Shown: positions 31,411 to 42,273, numbered from the stretch's first letter. The stretch is 54,526 nt of DNA from Bacteroidaceae bacterium (GCA_017381475.1 JAFOCD010000172.1:1-54526), one strand, 5' to 3'. Numbers and translations: made by a program. Notes: generated from the letters alone by a model not told the origin.

Positions 31411-32314
31411 TTACGCAAAAGGTTCTCTTTCGCTTTTCACCGCAAGGGTGCTCAGTGGTTTGAATGTGAATGCAATGGGTTATCTGTTGCCGTTGTGGAT
31501 AGCCCCGATAGGGTGTGTCACCCTGCGACTTGTCTTTGGCGCGGTAATATTTTGGCTTGTGAGTATATTTGCAAAGCCCGAAACGGTGGTGTGGAGCGAC
31601 AAGGTCAAGCTCTTTATGCTTGGCGGTTTCGGTATCTTTGGCTATATGTCGCTCTATGCCGTTAGCCTGAGTCACACCACACCGGTGAGTTTTGCCATAT
31701 TCAATGCCATGCAGCCACTTTGGGTGGTGATAGCATCGGCAGTAATCTTTCATGAGAATATTGATGCGCGCAAGCTGCTTGGTATTTCGGTAGGCTTTGC
31801 CGGGGCTTTGCTCTGCATCCTCTCGGAACCTGATGCCGATGTTGCCGATAAACCCTTGCTTGGTAATGTGTTGTCTATTGCAGCTTCAATCATTTCTGCA
31901 GTGTATCTTGTATTCTCGGCAAGGATGGTGGGGCACCTGTCAAGGACAACGATATTGCGCTATACCTTTTCCTCGGGTGCAGTGGTCGCACTTGTCGTGT
32001 CATGGATTGTTGGTTTCTCGGCACCGATGTTTGAGGACGGTGTCAAGGCTACGCCATTGCTGGTGCTTGCATTCGTGCTGATATTTCCAACGGTCATTAC
32101 CTATTTTCTCATTCCTGTGGGCCTTAAATATCTGAGCAGTACGGTTGTTGCAATATATGGTTATGTGACACTGATTGTTGCTTCGTTGGTTTCATTCATT
32201 ACTGGTGTCGACAAGTTTGAACCTGTAATTCTGCTCTCCTTGCTGCTTATTGGTGTGAGTATTTATCTTGTAGGAGCGAGGGATAAAAAAGAGGGGGATG
32301 CGAAAACCAGCTGA
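31403..32314 (+). CDS. EamA/DMT-family transporter
   Basis: 303 aa, ten predicted transmembrane helices in two EamA repeats. The first includes LRLVFGAVIFWLVSIF and FGIFGYMSLYAVSLSHTTPVSFAIFNAMQPLWVVIASAVIFHE. The second contains LKYLSSTVVAIYGYVTLIVASLVSFI. DMT carriers export or import small metabolites such as amino acids or nucleosides; the ligand is unknown here. It overlaps the MFS gene. Divergent placement beside glsA-gadB makes an amino-acid-related role plausible but unproven. Confidence 0.88.
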   Translation: MNNYAKGSLSLFTARVLSGLNVNAMGYLLPLWIAPIGCVTLRLVFGAVIFWLVSIFAKPETVVWSDKVKLFMLGGFGIFGYMSLYAVSLSHTTPVSFAIFNAMQPLWVVIASAVIFHENIDARKLLGISVGFAGALLCILSEPDADVADKPLLGNVLSIAASIISAVYLVFSARMVGHLSRTTILRYTFSSGAVVALVVSWIVGFSAPMFEDGVKATPLLVLAFVLIFPTVITYFLIPVGLKYLSSTVVAIYGYVTLIVASLVSFITGVDKFEPVILLSLLLIGVSIYLVGARDKKEGDAKTS

Positions 32315-32388
32315 TCGTTCTGCATTTTTTGTTTCTGATTTTCGTTGAATTTTGCACCGCACATGTGTCGCGGTAACGGAAAATATAT

Positions 32389-32396
32389 TAAATTTG
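32389..32396 (+). promoter_or_regulatory. -7 element of the M6 protease promoter
   Basis: TAAATTTG followed by CA, a perfect match to TANNTTTG, 38 bases before the start codon. No TTTG is found at -33. Confidence 0.55.
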
Positions 32397-32433
32397 CAAA
32401 AATATATACTTTGTATATAAAGTAAATTTAAGG

Positions 32434-34962
32434 ATGAAAAACATGAAACGATTTTTATTGGTTTTGGTGGTGGTTTTCGTGATGCTTTCGGGCTTTGCTG
32501 CGCCAGCCTACCGCAAACCGTTTACCGTGAAGCAGTCGGACGGAACAGAACTGACAGTGCTTCTTACCGGTGACGAGGCTTTGCACTACTATGCAACTGC
32601 CGACGGAATGCCACTTATAAAGGAGGCTGACGGTAATTTCTACTATGCGACTTTCGGCAATGGAGGTTTTGTATCGACAAAGTGTCTTGCCCACAACAGT
32701 GTAAAGCGCAGTGCTGCCGAGAAGGAATTGCTCGCAACCATTGACCTTTCGGCAATGAGAGCCGATATTTCCAAGGCAAGCAGTGTGCGTTCGATGGCGT
32801 ACAAGGCTGCAGCGCAGAAGGCCGGTTCGCAGATTGTCCCCGAGGGTGATGTGAACATTGCAGTGCTGTTGGTGCAATTCAAGGATACCAAGTTTACATA
32901 TACAAAGGAGGATTTCAACAATATCCTCAATACAAAGGATTATGTATATGAGAACGCGATTGTCAACAGCATTGGTAGTGCACGCGATTATTTTATCGCG
33001 CAGTCCGACGGAAAGTTCCGCCCGAACTTCATTGTGACAGACATTGTAACATTGGACAACAATATGTCATACTATGGCGGCAATGACAGTAGCGGTGATG
33101 ACAAGAAACCAACTTATATGGTCAAGGAGGGTATCCAAAAGGCCAATAATGCAGGTTTCGACTTCTCAATCTGTGACAATAACGGCGACGGCGAGGTGGA
33201 ATTCATCTATTGTATCTATGCCGGATATTCCGAGTCTTATGGTGCTGATGCAAATACTGTATGGCCACACCAGTGGCAGCTCAGTGCCCAGGCCGGCACA
33301 ATTACCGTTGATGGCGTTAAGTGTGATACATACGCATGCAGCGGTGAGCTTGTATATAATGAGGAGAAAGAATCAAAGATTGGCATTGGCAAGACAATGG
33401 CAGGTATCGGTCTTATCTGCCACGAGTTCTCACACTGTCTTGGCTTGCACGATATTTATGATACCACATACGAGAGCGGTAACTGGGGTATGGACTATTG
33501 GGATGTAATGGACCAGGGCAACTATGCTGCCGAGGGTTATGTTCCTGTAGGCTACAGTGCATACCAGAGAGATATGTGCGGCTGGAGAGAGTTGGTTGAG
33601 ATAAGCTCAAAGGATACTTATTCAATGCTTCCGCTTACTCAGGGTGGTGTCGGCTACAAGGTGGTGAACGATGCCAACAACAATGAGTATTATATTCTTG
33701 AGAACCGCAAACAGGAGAGTTGGGATAAGTATCTGTTCGGTAGCGGTATGCTTGTTATTCATGTTGATTATAATAAATATGCGTGGGACAATAATACCAT
33801 CAATGCTACAAAGAATCACCCACGCTATACATTGATACCTGCCGATAATGAGTTGTTGCCATATTCAAGTAGCAATTCAAGTCAATTTGTGGCAAGTCTC
33901 AAGGGTGACGTGTGGCCTGGAACAAGCGGTAATACAGAACTGACTAATACATCAATCCCTGCTGCAAAGGTTTATACAGGCGGTTACATGAACAAGCCTA
34001 TTACCAACATCAAGTACCAGAATGACATTATTTCGTTCAACTTTTTGGATGGTGTCTTTTCCGGTGTGCCTAAGGCTCTTTCTGCAACAGGTGTAACAAG
34101 TACATCGTTTGTAGCGAACTGGGAGGCTCTGGAGGATGCGACAGAGTATACTGTTGAACTCTACAAGCAGTCTAGTGCAGCAAGTGGTGCAGGTGACAAG
34201 GAGGTGTTGCTCAGTGAGGATTTCATGAATTGTACTGTGGGCAATACTGAATTGTCTGACGAGACTATTGATAGTTATATGTCTTCAACAGGTTGGTTAT
34301 GTGCTAATGTGTATAGTGAGAATGGTGTGCTTCGCATTGGCTCGGCAAAGAATGGTGGCTGTGTATTGACCCCATGGTTTGAGGCTACCGGCAGTGTGGT
34401 TACTACATTGGATGCTTCGCTTTATAATAGTAGTAAGGACAATGGTGTGGTGGTTACAGTTGAGTATTACGATGTCAACGAGGAGATAATTGCAAGCGAG
34501 GATTTTGATATAACAGTAGCTGGAAAGAAAATTTCGTCGGCCGCAGATGTTGATGGTGATTTTTATGTAGCTATATATACATACAATTCAACAAAATCGA
34601 ACCGCGCTAATATCGACAATCTTGACATCGCTCTGACGACTTCAATTAAGAGAGAGCTTGTATCTACTGTTACAACTGTTGCTACAAGTTATGAGTTCAA
34701 GAATCTTGAAGAGGGCTCTGTGTACCGTTATAGAGTAAAGGCTTCGGATGGCGACGCTTCATCGGCTTTCTCTGATTATATGGAAGTGGCACTCCTGTCA
34801 ACAGGAATTGACGAGATTATTGCAGATGGCGACTGGTGCGAGGTCTATGGTATCTCTGGTGTTAAGGTCTATGGCGGCGAGAAGGCTGGTATGCCAATGC
34901 TTTCAAAGGGCGTGTATGTCGTTGTAACAGCCCGAGGCGCGCAGAAAATAGTAATTGAATAA
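32434..34962 (+). CDS. Secreted M6 family metalloprotease with C-terminal sorting-like tail
   Basis: 842 aa. Signal peptide (FLLVLVVVFVMLSGFAAPA). Propeptide-like region ~25-140. An M6 (immune-inhibitor-A-like) catalytic domain follows, with zinc motif HEFSHCLGLHD: H330, E331, H334, and D340 in the third-ligand position. The downstream MDYWDVMDQG Met-turn region is present. Residues ~545-750 hold a fibronectin-III-like module (LSATGVTSTSFVANWEALEDATEYTVEL) interrupted by a jelly-roll-type insert. The C-terminal ~60 residues (GIDEI...VYGISGVKVYGG...LSKGVYVVVT) look like a type IX secretion sorting domain or its degenerate form. Probably an exported protease acting on host or dietary protein. 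The gene has its own promoter and a strong terminator. Confidence 0.9.
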   Translation: MKNMKRFLLVLVVVFVMLSGFAAPAYRKPFTVKQSDGTELTVLLTGDEALHYYATADGMPLIKEADGNFYYATFGNGGFVSTKCLAHNSVKRSAAEKELLATIDLSAMRADISKASSVRSMAYKAAAQKAGSQIVPEGDVNIAVLLVQFKDTKFTYTKEDFNNILNTKDYVYENAIVNSIGSARDYFIAQSDGKFRPNFIVTDIVTLDNNMSYYGGNDSSGDDKKPTYMVKEGIQKANNAGFDFSICDNNGDGEVEFIYCIYAGYSESYGADANTVWPHQWQLSAQAGTITVDGVKCDTYACSGELVYNEEKESKIGIGKTMAGIGLICHEFSHCLGLHDIYDTTYESGNWGMDYWDVMDQGNYAAEGYVPVGYSAYQRDMCGWRELVEISSKDTYSMLPLTQGGVGYKVVNDANNNEYYILENRKQESWDKYLFGSGMLVIHVDYNKYAWDNNTINATKNHPRYTLIPADNELLPYSSSNSSQFVASLKGDVWPGTSGNTELTNTSIPAAKVYTGGYMNKPITNIKYQNDIISFNFLDGVFSGVPKALSATGVTSTSFVANWEALEDATEYTVELYKQSSAASGAGDKEVLLSEDFMNCTVGNTELSDETIDSYMSSTGWLCANVYSENGVLRIGSAKNGGCVLTPWFEATGSVVTTLDASLYNSSKDNGVVVTVEYYDVNEEIIASEDFDITVAGKKISSAADVDGDFYVAIYTYNSTKSNRANIDNLDIALTTSIKRELVSTVTTVATSYEFKNLEEGSVYRYRVKASDGDASSAFSDYMEVALLSTGIDEIIADGDWCEVYGISGVKVYGGEKAGMPMLSKGVYVVVTARGAQKIVIE

Positions 34963-35002
34963 CATACTCTCTGCGCCGGTTTTTGATGGCGTAAAGCGGA
35001 TT

Positions 35003-35033
35003 AAGTGCCTGCTCCGGAGAGGAGCAGGCACTT
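35003..35033 (+). terminator. M6 protease gene terminator
   Basis: AAGTGCCTGCTCC (35003-35015) pairs perfectly with 35021-35033 across a 5-base loop, followed by TTTTG. Confidence 0.92.
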
Positions 35034-35039
35034 TTTTGT

Positions 35040-36183
35040 CCGGTATTTGTTGCCTTTTAAGTTATTCTTCTTTGCTGTAACTATAATACGGTTCTGAATT
35101 GAGAATTGTGGCTATGCGGCTTGCGTGTATCTCGTGCTTGCGAGCAAACGGAGATGTATGGTAGGATGGCTGTTCTTTCTTTCTTTCTTACTTTCTTTGT
35201 TGGGTTACTCTAACCCATATGAGTCGGACGGTCTATTCTTGTAGTCATGTGCTATATGCTCATTTTTTTTTTAGTGTATGTCATTATGAGAGCAGTGTTT
35301 TGTGTTGATTGTGACCTGTAGAGGTGTCTGTTTTCTATTTTTGCTGCAATTTTCTATTTTGTAATTTTTTGTAATCTTGTAATTTGTGTGTAAGGTGTTG
35401 TAATTCAATACAATCCACCTTTTTAAAGGCTCTTAGATTCCAAAATTCGAAGCAAGCAAGTACAAATGCCCGGTTTTCTTCATTTATTTCAACAATAGGG
35501 TATTCTTTGTTGTTTTTAGCGTTGTATATTGTGTGAATTTGGATATTTATTCATGAATTTCTTTAAAACAGATGTAGAACAAATGTATAATTGGCGTAAC
35601 AATTGTAATATTTGTATATTTATCTTTGGCTATAGGGTAGGGTGATAATAGTGCTTGTTACAATGGTTGCATACAAATGTTACTCTTGTTTGACTTGTGT
35701 CAAGAATTTCCAGTGCTGTTGTCAACAATGGGTTATTAACAGGTTGATAACAATATGCAGAATTTATGCAACTTGCAATATAGTGTTGTAAGTTGTTTAA
35801 AATCAGTGTGTTTTATATGTTTTGTTATTGTGTTTATTCGGTTGTTTTATCCGCTTTTCCGTGTTTGTGATGTGTTAATTGTATATTTGAGGGTGTTTGT
35901 CGGGTTTATGTTATGAAAAACCAATGATTTATGATTGTTTGTTAAAGTGAATTGTATGTAGGTGGAATTTTTCCCTGGTTGTTGATTTGGTGCGATGTTT
36001 GTTGAGTCTGTTGTAATCTGGAGAAACATGTTGTCATTTTGTTTTGTTTACAAATGTTTTAACAATGTAAATTGTGTAGGTTTGGCACTTTGTGTATTTC
36101 AATTTGCTTGTTTGGTATTTTTGTAATATCTTTGTTGGTGTAAAGAGTGAAACATTTGTAACTGATAAATATTGCATACGATT
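35040..36183. other. 1.1-kb AT-rich, gene-free region
   Basis: No credible reading frame on either strand. The plus strand is strongly T/G-rich and C-poor from ~35280 onward. Visible elements are a TTTC-rich microsatellite-like run (35172-35198), a GGGTTACTCTAACCC hairpin (35203-35217), a dyad GTTATTAACAGGTTGATAAC (35732-35751) beside TTGTCAACAA, and several ACAAATGT octamers (35579, 35673, 36050, and inverted at 36152). It may be a long regulatory leader for the XRE gene or a replication-related region. Neither is shown. Confidence 0.5.
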
Positions 36184-36720
36184 ATGAATGAGCGCGAGAG
36201 GATTGAATTGCTGATGAAGTGCTATGATTTGTCGCCTTCGCAGTTTGCCGAGAGGACAGGAATACAGCGTGCATCGGTTTCGCATATTATAAGCGGACGT
36301 AACAAACCCAGTCTTGAGGTGATGCTCAAGGTGTACGATGCTTTTCCCGGTGTCGACATGAAGTGGCTCATGACCGGTGTGGGTGAAGAACCCGCACGCA
36401 GTTCTATGCCCGAGGATGTTCCGTCGGCCATAGATACGCTTTTTCCTGGTGTGGATACAGCTCCACAGAGGCCGCAGCAGCTGGAAAACAATCTCTTTGC
36501 TCCTGCAGTTGAACCTGTGCAGCAGGAGGAACCTAAGCCTCGTAGAACACCTGTACAGCAGCCTGTGAGGGAGAAGGCTGTGCCTGAACCGCGTACAAGG
36601 CGTGCGCCGGCAAACCGTCTGGCTCAGGTGGCTGCATTGCAGCCCGATAAGAAGATAAAGGAAATACGCATATACTACAGCGACGGTACATACGAGACGC
36701 TTGTGCCGGAAAATAGATGA
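36184..36720 (+). CDS. XRE-type helix-turn-helix regulator
   Basis: 178 aa from the ATG at 36184. A TTG 12 bases upstream is a less likely start. Residues ~5-62 are a Cro/C1-type HTH (LSPSQFAERTGIQRASVSHIISGRNKPSLEVMLKVYDAFP). After DMKWLMTGVGEE comes a Pro/Glu/Arg-rich linker (~80-145, disordered). A conserved C-terminal motif KIKEIRIYYSDGTYETL follows, which I recognise as typical of this Bacteroidales group. It probably controls its own promoter or nearby genes. ACAAATGT boxes at 36050 and 36152 flank its promoter area. Single gene with a strong terminator. Confidence 0.88.
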   Translation: MNERERIELLMKCYDLSPSQFAERTGIQRASVSHIISGRNKPSLEVMLKVYDAFPGVDMKWLMTGVGEEPARSSMPEDVPSAIDTLFPGVDTAPQRPQQLENNLFAPAVEPVQQEEPKPRRTPVQQPVREKAVPEPRTRRAPANRLAQVAALQPDKKIKEIRIYYSDGTYETLVPENR

Positions 36721-36726
36721 ACTGGA

Positions 36727-36750
36727 AATGTTGGAGTGCGCTCCAACATT
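36727..36750 (+). terminator. Terminator of the XRE regulator
   Basis: AATGTTGGAG (36727-36736) pairs with CTCCAACATT (36741-36750) over a TGCG loop, followed by eight T. Confidence 0.93.
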
Positions 36751-36757
36751 TTTTTTA

Positions 36758-36793
36758 TTTGTTTGTAAGTGGAATAAAATTATACTATCTTCG
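36758..36793 (+). promoter_or_regulatory. pyrK: pyrK-pyrD promoter
   Basis: Two overlapping TTTG options (36758-36761, 36762-36765) lie 20-24 bases before TATCTTCG (36786-36793), the common variant of the -7 box. The start codon is 50 bases further on. Confidence 0.6.
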
Positions 36794-36842
36794 CACAAAT
36801 GGACATAAATATACATTATAAATAATCTTCAACATTTTCGAT

Positions 36843-37610
36843 ATGAAAAAAGTTCTTGTCGATTTAGTGATTAAGGAGATACAGCAGGTCAATGCCAACT
36901 GCGTTCTGTTGGTCATGGCAAGCGAGACTCCTTTCCCCGATGTTCGTCCGGGTCAATTTGCCGAACTGCGTATAGACAATACACCTACAGTGATGTTGCG
37001 CCGTCCCATCTCGGTGCACAGCTTTGATGCCGAGAAAAATGAGATCGGTTTCTTGGTACAGGTTGTGGGTGACGGAACAAAATGGCTTGGTTCGTTGAAG
37101 GCTGGTGACAAGGTGAACACCTTGCTGCCTCTTGGAAACGGCTTTACAATGCCAGTTGTTCCCGGTAAGAAATATCTGCTTGTGGGCGGTGGTGTCGGTT
37201 CGGCTCCGCTGTACTACCTGGCTCAGGAACTTGCCAACGGGGGCAATGAGTTTACAATCCTAATAGGTGCCCGTTCGGCCAAGGATCTTTACCGTCGCGA
37301 GGCTTACGAGGCTCTTGGCAGGGTTGAGTATACTACCGAGGACGGTTCGCTTGGCGAGAAGGGATTTGTGACCAACCACTCGTTGCTTGCCGAAAAGTAT
37401 GACTATATCTATACTTGCGGTCCAAAACCAATGATGATGGCTGTGGCACGCTATGCGCGTGAGAACAATATCGCCTGCGAGGTTTCTCTCGAGAACAAGA
37501 TGGCGTGTGGCCTTGGAGCGTGTCTCTGCTGTGTCGAGGATACAAAGGAGGGTCACAAGTGTGTGTGTACAGATGGTCCGGTATTTTCAATAGATGAACT
37601 CAAATGGTAA
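36843..37610 (+). CDS. pyrK: Dihydroorotate dehydrogenase electron-transfer subunit
   Basis: 255 aa. An FAD-binding ferredoxin-reductase-type beta barrel (RRPISVHSF, 53-61) and an NAD-binding half ([16 protein letters not shown], 112-127) precede the [2Fe-2S] cysteines C222, C227, C230 and C242 in [11 protein letters not shown]...CVCTDGPVF. PyrK passes electrons from PyrD's FMN to NAD+ in type 1B dihydroorotate dehydrogenase (pyrimidine synthesis). The gene overlaps pyrD by 7 bases, as is common for this pair. Confidence 0.96.
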   Translation: MKKVLVDLVIKEIQQVNANCVLLVMASETPFPDVRPGQFAELRIDNTPTVMLRRPISVHSFDAEKNEIGFLVQVVGDGTKWLGSLKAGDKVNTLLPLGNGFTMPVVPGKKYLLVGGGVGSAPLYYLAQELANGGNEFTILIGARSAKDLYRREAYEALGRVEYTTEDGSLGEKGFVTNHSLLAEKYDYIYTCGPKPMMMAVARYARENNIACEVSLENKMACGLGACLCCVEDTKEGHKCVCTDGPVFSIDELKW

Positions 37611-38515
37611 AGACTGATGTAAAAATAGGCGGTTTGGAACTGAAGAATCCGGTTCTTACCGCGTCGGGAACATTCGGCTATGGTCTTGAATTTGCCGATT
37701 TTGTTGACTTGAACAAGTTGGGTGGCTTTATAGTAAAAGGTACAACCCTCAATCATCGCGAAGGCAATGCCTATCCGCGCAGTGCAGAGACTCCAATGGG
37801 CATGCTCAACGCTGTCGGCTTGCAGAACAAGGGTGTTGATTACTTTGCGCAGAATATCTACCCACAGTTGAAGGATCTTGATACAAATGTCATTGTGAAT
37901 GTATCAGGTGCCTGCATCGAGGATTATGTGGCATGTGCCGAGAAGGTGGCTGCGCTTGAGAAGATTCCGGCAATAGAGCTGAATATCTCTTGTCCTAATG
38001 TGAAGCAGGGCGGTATGGCCTTTGGTGTGATGCCTGCATCGGCTGCCGAGGTTGTTTCGGCAGTCCGCAAGGCCTATCCAAAGACCTTGATCGTGAAGCT
38101 CTCTCCAAATGTTACAGACATTACTGAGATAGCCCGTGCGGTTGAGGGTGCCGGTGCCGACAGTGTGTCGCTCATCAACACCTTGCTTTGTATGGCTATC
38201 GACTCCGAGAAACGCCGTCCTGTGCTCTCTACAATCACCGGTGGCATGAGTGGTCCTGCGGTGAAACCAATTGCCCTGCGCATGGTTTGGCAGGTTGCCA
38301 AGGCCGTGAAGATTCCTGTTGTGGGTATTGGTGGCATTACAACCGGCGCCGATGCGATAGAGTTCCTGCTTGCCGGTGCCAGTGCGGTGGAGATTGGTAC
38401 TGCCAACTTTATGAATCCTGCTGTTACAGGCGAAATTGTTGACTATATTCAGGATTATCTTGTACGTCACAAGATGAGTTCGGTACAGGAGCTTATAGGA
38501 GCGCTTGAGGTATAA
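37604..38515 (+). CDS. pyrD: Dihydroorotate dehydrogenase (class 1B catalytic subunit)
   Basis: 303-aa FMN TIM barrel oxidising dihydroorotate to orotate. Signatures are [13 protein letters not shown] at the N-terminus, [44 protein letters not shown] and [27 protein letters not shown]. Class 1B is shown by length, lack of membrane helix and pairing with pyrK. Translation is probably coupled through the 7-base overlap. A bidirectional terminator follows. Confidence 0.97.
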   Translation: MVKTDVKIGGLELKNPVLTASGTFGYGLEFADFVDLNKLGGFIVKGTTLNHREGNAYPRSAETPMGMLNAVGLQNKGVDYFAQNIYPQLKDLDTNVIVNVSGACIEDYVACAEKVAALEKIPAIELNISCPNVKQGGMAFGVMPASAAEVVSAVRKAYPKTLIVKLSPNVTDITEIARAVEGAGADSVSLINTLLCMAIDSEKRRPVLSTITGGMSGPAVKPIALRMVWQVAKAVKIPVVGIGGITTGADAIEFLLAGASAVEIGTANFMNPAVTGEIVDYIQDYLVRHKMSSVQELIGALEV

Positions 38516-38537
38516 GGCAAGAATTTATGTATATATA

Positions 38538-38571
38538 AAAATGACTCTAACCTATGGGTTGGAGTCATTTT
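38538..38571. terminator. Bidirectional terminator between pyrD and trmD
   Basis: AAAATGACTC (38538-38547) pairs with GAGTCATTTT (38562-38571), with an inner AACC/GGTT stem. T-runs follow on both strands. Confidence 0.85.
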
Positions 38572-38660
38572 ATTTTATGCTTTATTTTGTTCTCTAATTA
38601 CAAATGTTTTTGCTGTTTAATATTGTATATACAAATGTAATTATGTAAATATTTTTTATT

Positions 38661-39335
38661 TTACTTTAGTAGGTCTGGACGGAGGAGTTTAGTGCGCTCA
38701 AGTGATTGTTCGAACTCCCATTGGCGTATCTTTGCCTCGTGTCCCGAGAGGAGAACATCGGGAACTTTCCATCCGTTGTACTCTGCTGGGCGAGTGTATA
38801 CTGGTGCTGCGAGCAAATTGTCCTGGAAAGAGTCGCTCAAAGCCGAAGTTTCGTCCGAAATTACACCTGGAATTAGGCGAATGACTGCATCGCAGATTAC
38901 CTCTACCGCCAATTCGCCGCCTGTTAATACGTAGTCCCCAATACTTATCTCTTTGGTAATCAAGTGTTCACGAATGCGGTGGTCGATTCCCTTGTAGTGT
39001 CCGCACAAAAAGATGAGATTTTCCTTCATTGAGAGCGAATTTGCCATTGGTTGGTCAAAAACCTTGCCGTCAGGGGTTGTGTAAATGACCTCATCGTAGT
39101 TTCTTTGACTCTTCAGGTGCTTGATACAATTGTCAATTGGCTCAATTTTCATTACAAGTCCTGCACAGCCGCCAAATGGATAATCATCGGTCTTGCGATG
39201 CTTGTCTGTTGTATAATCACGTAAATTATGTAAACAAATTTCGGCATATCCGTTGCGTTGTGCACGGCCCATAATCGATGAGTTGAAGAAGCTCTCCATC
39301 ATCTCTGGGAATGTTGTAATAATGTCAACTCGCAT
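38661..39335 (-). CDS. trmD: tRNA (guanine-N1-)-methyltransferase
   Basis: 224-aa SPOUT enzyme that methylates G37 of tRNAs with S-adenosylmethionine. Recognisable blocks are [58 protein letters not shown] and [15 protein letters not shown] (the knot), with the C-terminal domain ending in [14 protein letters not shown]. Normal length. Single gene here, not beside rpsP as in many bacteria. Its -7 box (TATCTTCG) is the complement of 39396-39403. It is divergent from gyrA. Confidence 0.96.
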   Translation of the reverse strand: MRVDIITTFPEMMESFFNSSIMGRAQRNGYAEICLHNLRDYTTDKHRKTDDYPFGGCAGLVMKIEPIDNCIKHLKSQRNYDEVIYTTPDGKVFDQPMANSLSMKENLIFLCGHYKGIDHRIREHLITKEISIGDYVLTGGELAVEVICDAVIRLIPGVISDETSALSDSFQDNLLAAPVYTRPAEYNGWKVPDVLLSGHEAKIRQWEFEQSLERTKLLRPDLLK

Positions 39336-39738
39336 ATAAATATATTTTTGTAAATCGTATTTTTGTTGTTACACTTGCTTTTCTGTTTTCGTTTGCGAAG
39401 ATAGTGAAATTTATTTTAACCGCTTTTGAGAAAGCCTATTTATTTCGCATCTCCTGTTGTCGGCGGTGGCTTGCTGTCAATGATTGCGAAAATCCAAAAT
39501 TCCGCTGCCGTGTTCAAATTGGCTGCAAAAATTGAATTCTCGTAGATGCTGTTATTGGTTATTTAAAGCCGTTTTAAGCGCTTTTGGCCTTAAACGCGGA
39601 ATTATGCGGTTCTAAGGCTTAATAATGCTTAAAACTATTGTAAGTTTCGACAAAATTAAGTAATTTAGCGATGTCTTTATATATTATAAGGTATAAATAC
39701 CGGAAAATAATAACATTAATTTTATAATACTAACTTAA
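39336..39738. other. Divergent trmD/gyrA control region
   Basis: 403 bases without a gene. The trmD -7 box (complement TATCTTCG, 39396-39403) lies on the left. The rest is AT-rich, with TTTTAAGCG/TTAAACGCG-type near-repeats around 39568-39600 and an AT-rich stretch before the gyrA start. No clean gyrA promoter motif was found. Confidence 0.5.
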
Positions 39739-42273
39739 ATGATTGAAAACGACAGAATTATTAAGGTCAATGTCGAAGAGGAGATGAAATCGTCCTACAT
39801 TGACTATTCAATGTCGGTGATCGTGGCCCGTGCTTTGCCCGATGTCCGCGATGGATTGAAGCCTGTGCACCGCCGTATCCTTTACGGTATGATGGAGCTT
39901 GGCAATACATCGGACAAGCCATACAAGAAATCGGCGCGTACTGTCGGTGATGTACTTGGTAAGTACCACCCACACGGTGACTCATCGGTTTACGGCGCTC
40001 TTGTCCGCATGGCTCAGGATTGGGTTATGCGCTATCCGCTCATCGACGGCCAAGGAAACTTCGGTTCTATTGACGGTGACTCGCCTGCAGCGATGCGTTA
40101 TACCGAGGCTCGCTTGCACAAGATTGGTGAGGAACTTGCGCAGGATCTCTACAAAGAGACTGTGGATTTCCAACCTAACTATAACGACGAGTTCTTTGAA
40201 CCAACAGTTATGCCAACCCGCATTCCTAACCTTCTTGTGAACGGTTCATCGGGTATTGCGGTAGGTATGGCTACAAACATACCGACACACAACCTTAGCG
40301 AGGTGCTTGATGCATGCGTGGCATATATTGACAACCCTGAGATTGACACCGATGGCCTGATGCAGTATGTGAAGGCTCCAGACTTCCCTACAGGTTGTGA
40401 TATCTTTGGACTAAACGGAGTGCGTGATGCATATGAGACAGGCCGTGGCCGCGTGATAATGCGTGCTGTTGCCGAGATTGAGTCGGGCACACATGAGAAG
40501 ATCGTTGTTACAGCAATTCCTTACAATGTGAACAAGGAGGAACTTATCAAGGATATTGCCTCAATGGTCAACGAGAAGAAGATTGACGGTATTTCCAACA
40601 TCAACGACGAGTCTGACCAGTCTGGTATGCGCATTGTAATTGATGTAAAGCGCGATGCCAATGCAAATGTAATCCTGAACAAGCTCTACAAGATGAGTTC
40701 TTTGCAGACATCGTTCAGCGTGAACTGTATCGCTCTTGTAAAAGGCCGTCCACAGTTGCTCACACTAAAGGACTGCATCAGCAACTTTGTTGACCACCGT
40801 CACGAGGTTGTCATTCGCCGTACAAAGTACGAGCTCCGCAAGGCCGAGGAGCGTGCTCACATTGTTGAGGGTCTGATTATTGCATCGGATAACATTGACG
40901 AGGTTGTACGCCTTATCAAGGCTGCTAAGTCACCGGCTGATGCCCGTATAGCTCTTATGGAGCGCTTCAACCTCAGTGAGGTGCAGGCTGCAGCCATTGT
41001 CGAGATGCGTCTAGGACAGCTAACCGGCATACAGCAGGATAAACTGCACGCTGAGTTTGACGAGTTGATGCGCAAGATTGAGTACTACAATGCAATTCTC
41101 ACCGACGAGGAACTCTGCAAGCAGGTAATCAAGGACGAGCTTTATGAGGTTAAGGAGAAGTTCGGTGACGAGCGTCGTTGTAAGATCGACTACAGCGCAT
41201 CAAGCGACTTCAACCCTGAGGACTTCTATGCCGATGACGAGATGGTGATTACTATCTCTCACCTTGGCTACATCAAGCGTACCCCTCTCACAGAGTACCG
41301 TAGCCAGAACCGTGGTGGTGTAGGCTCAAAGGGAAGCGATACACGCGACAGCGACTTCATCGAGTATATCTACACTGCTACAATGCACAATACAATGCTG
41401 TTCTTTACACAGCGCGGCAAGTGCTACTGGCTCAAGGTATATGAGATACCCGAGGGTAACAAGAACTCTAAGGGACGTGCAATACAGAATATGCTCAACA
41501 TTGATACCGATGATGCTGTGAACGCATTTGTACGCGTTACTACACTTGCCGACAAGAACTTCATCGAGAGTCATAACATTGTATTCTGTACCAAGAACGG
41601 TATCATAAAGAAGACAAGTCTCGAGCAGTATTCACGCCCACGTACAAACGGTATCATAGCCATTACAATCCGCGAGGACGACAAGGTTATCTCGGTTGCT
41701 CTCACCGACGGCGACAGCGACATTATCCTTGCTAACCGTGGTGGTAAGGCTGTACGTTTCAACGAGAGCACAGTGCGTGCAATGGGTCGTACAGCAACCG
41801 GTGTCAAAGGTATGGACATTGACGAGAATGACGAGGTTGTAGGCATGGTTGTACTGCCAAAGAATGACGAGGCTGATCACAGCTTGCTTGTCCTCTCTGA
41901 GCAGGGTTACGGTAAGCGTTCGGCTACTGATGACTATCCAACAGTAAGCCGTGGCTGTAAGGGTGTCAAGACTCTGCAGGTAACTGAGAAGACCGGTCAG
42001 CTTGTTGCCATAATGGATGTCAATAACGAGAATGACCTCATGATTATCAACAAGTCGGGTATAACCATCCGTACTTCGGTAGATCAGATTCCTGTTCAGG
42101 GACGCGCTACACAGGGTGTACGCATCATAAACCTTGGCAAGAAGAATGATTGCATCGGTTCTGTATGTAAGGTTACTCGCGAGGCCGAGGAGGAAATACA
42201 GGATGTGGATGTAGTTGAGGTAACACCCGATACTGATGCTCCAGTAGTGGCTGAAAACTCAGACAATCAATAA
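39739..42273 (+). CDS. gyrA: DNA gyrase subunit A
   Basis: 844 aa. The breakage-reunion domain has the catalytic tyrosine Y121 ([10 protein letters not shown]). The quinolone region is [12 protein letters not shown], with the sensitive-type Ser at S82, and a glycine (G86) at the position of E. coli D87. The C-terminal six-bladed DNA-wrapping domain starts around residue 510 and carries a GyrA-box-like motif ([10 protein letters not shown]), which supports GyrA over ParC. An acidic C-terminal tail ends the protein. The gene is followed after 29 bases by a TPR protein, probably in one transcript. Confidence 0.95.
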   Translation: MIENDRIIKVNVEEEMKSSYIDYSMSVIVARALPDVRDGLKPVHRRILYGMMELGNTSDKPYKKSARTVGDVLGKYHPHGDSSVYGALVRMAQDWVMRYPLIDGQGNFGSIDGDSPAAMRYTEARLHKIGEELAQDLYKETVDFQPNYNDEFFEPTVMPTRIPNLLVNGSSGIAVGMATNIPTHNLSEVLDACVAYIDNPEIDTDGLMQYVKAPDFPTGCDIFGLNGVRDAYETGRGRVIMRAVAEIESGTHEKIVVTAIPYNVNKEELIKDIASMVNEKKIDGISNINDESDQSGMRIVIDVKRDANANVILNKLYKMSSLQTSFSVNCIALVKGRPQLLTLKDCISNFVDHRHEVVIRRTKYELRKAEERAHIVEGLIIASDNIDEVVRLIKAAKSPADARIALMERFNLSEVQAAAIVEMRLGQLTGIQQDKLHAEFDELMRKIEYYNAILTDEELCKQVIKDELYEVKEKFGDERRCKIDYSASSDFNPEDFYADDEMVITISHLGYIKRTPLTEYRSQNRGGVGSKGSDTRDSDFIEYIYTATMHNTMLFFTQRGKCYWLKVYEIPEGNKNSKGRAIQNMLNIDTDDAVNAFVRVTTLADKNFIESHNIVFCTKNGIIKKTSLEQYSRPRTNGIIAITIREDDKVISVALTDGDSDIILANRGGKAVRFNESTVRAMGRTATGVKGMDIDENDEVVGMVVLPKNDEADHSLLVLSEQGYGKRSATDDYPTVSRGCKGVKTLQVTEKTGQLVAIMDVNNENDLMIINKSGITIRTSVDQIPVQGRATQGVRIINLGKKNDCIGSVCKVTREAEEEIQDVDVVEVTPDTDAPVVAENSDNQ

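Noticed and set aside
36034-36816. 260-codon minus-strand frame across the XRE gene and AT-rich region
   Set aside because: It is antisense to the XRE regulator and its terminator, with low-complexity hydrophobic sequence and no start signals.
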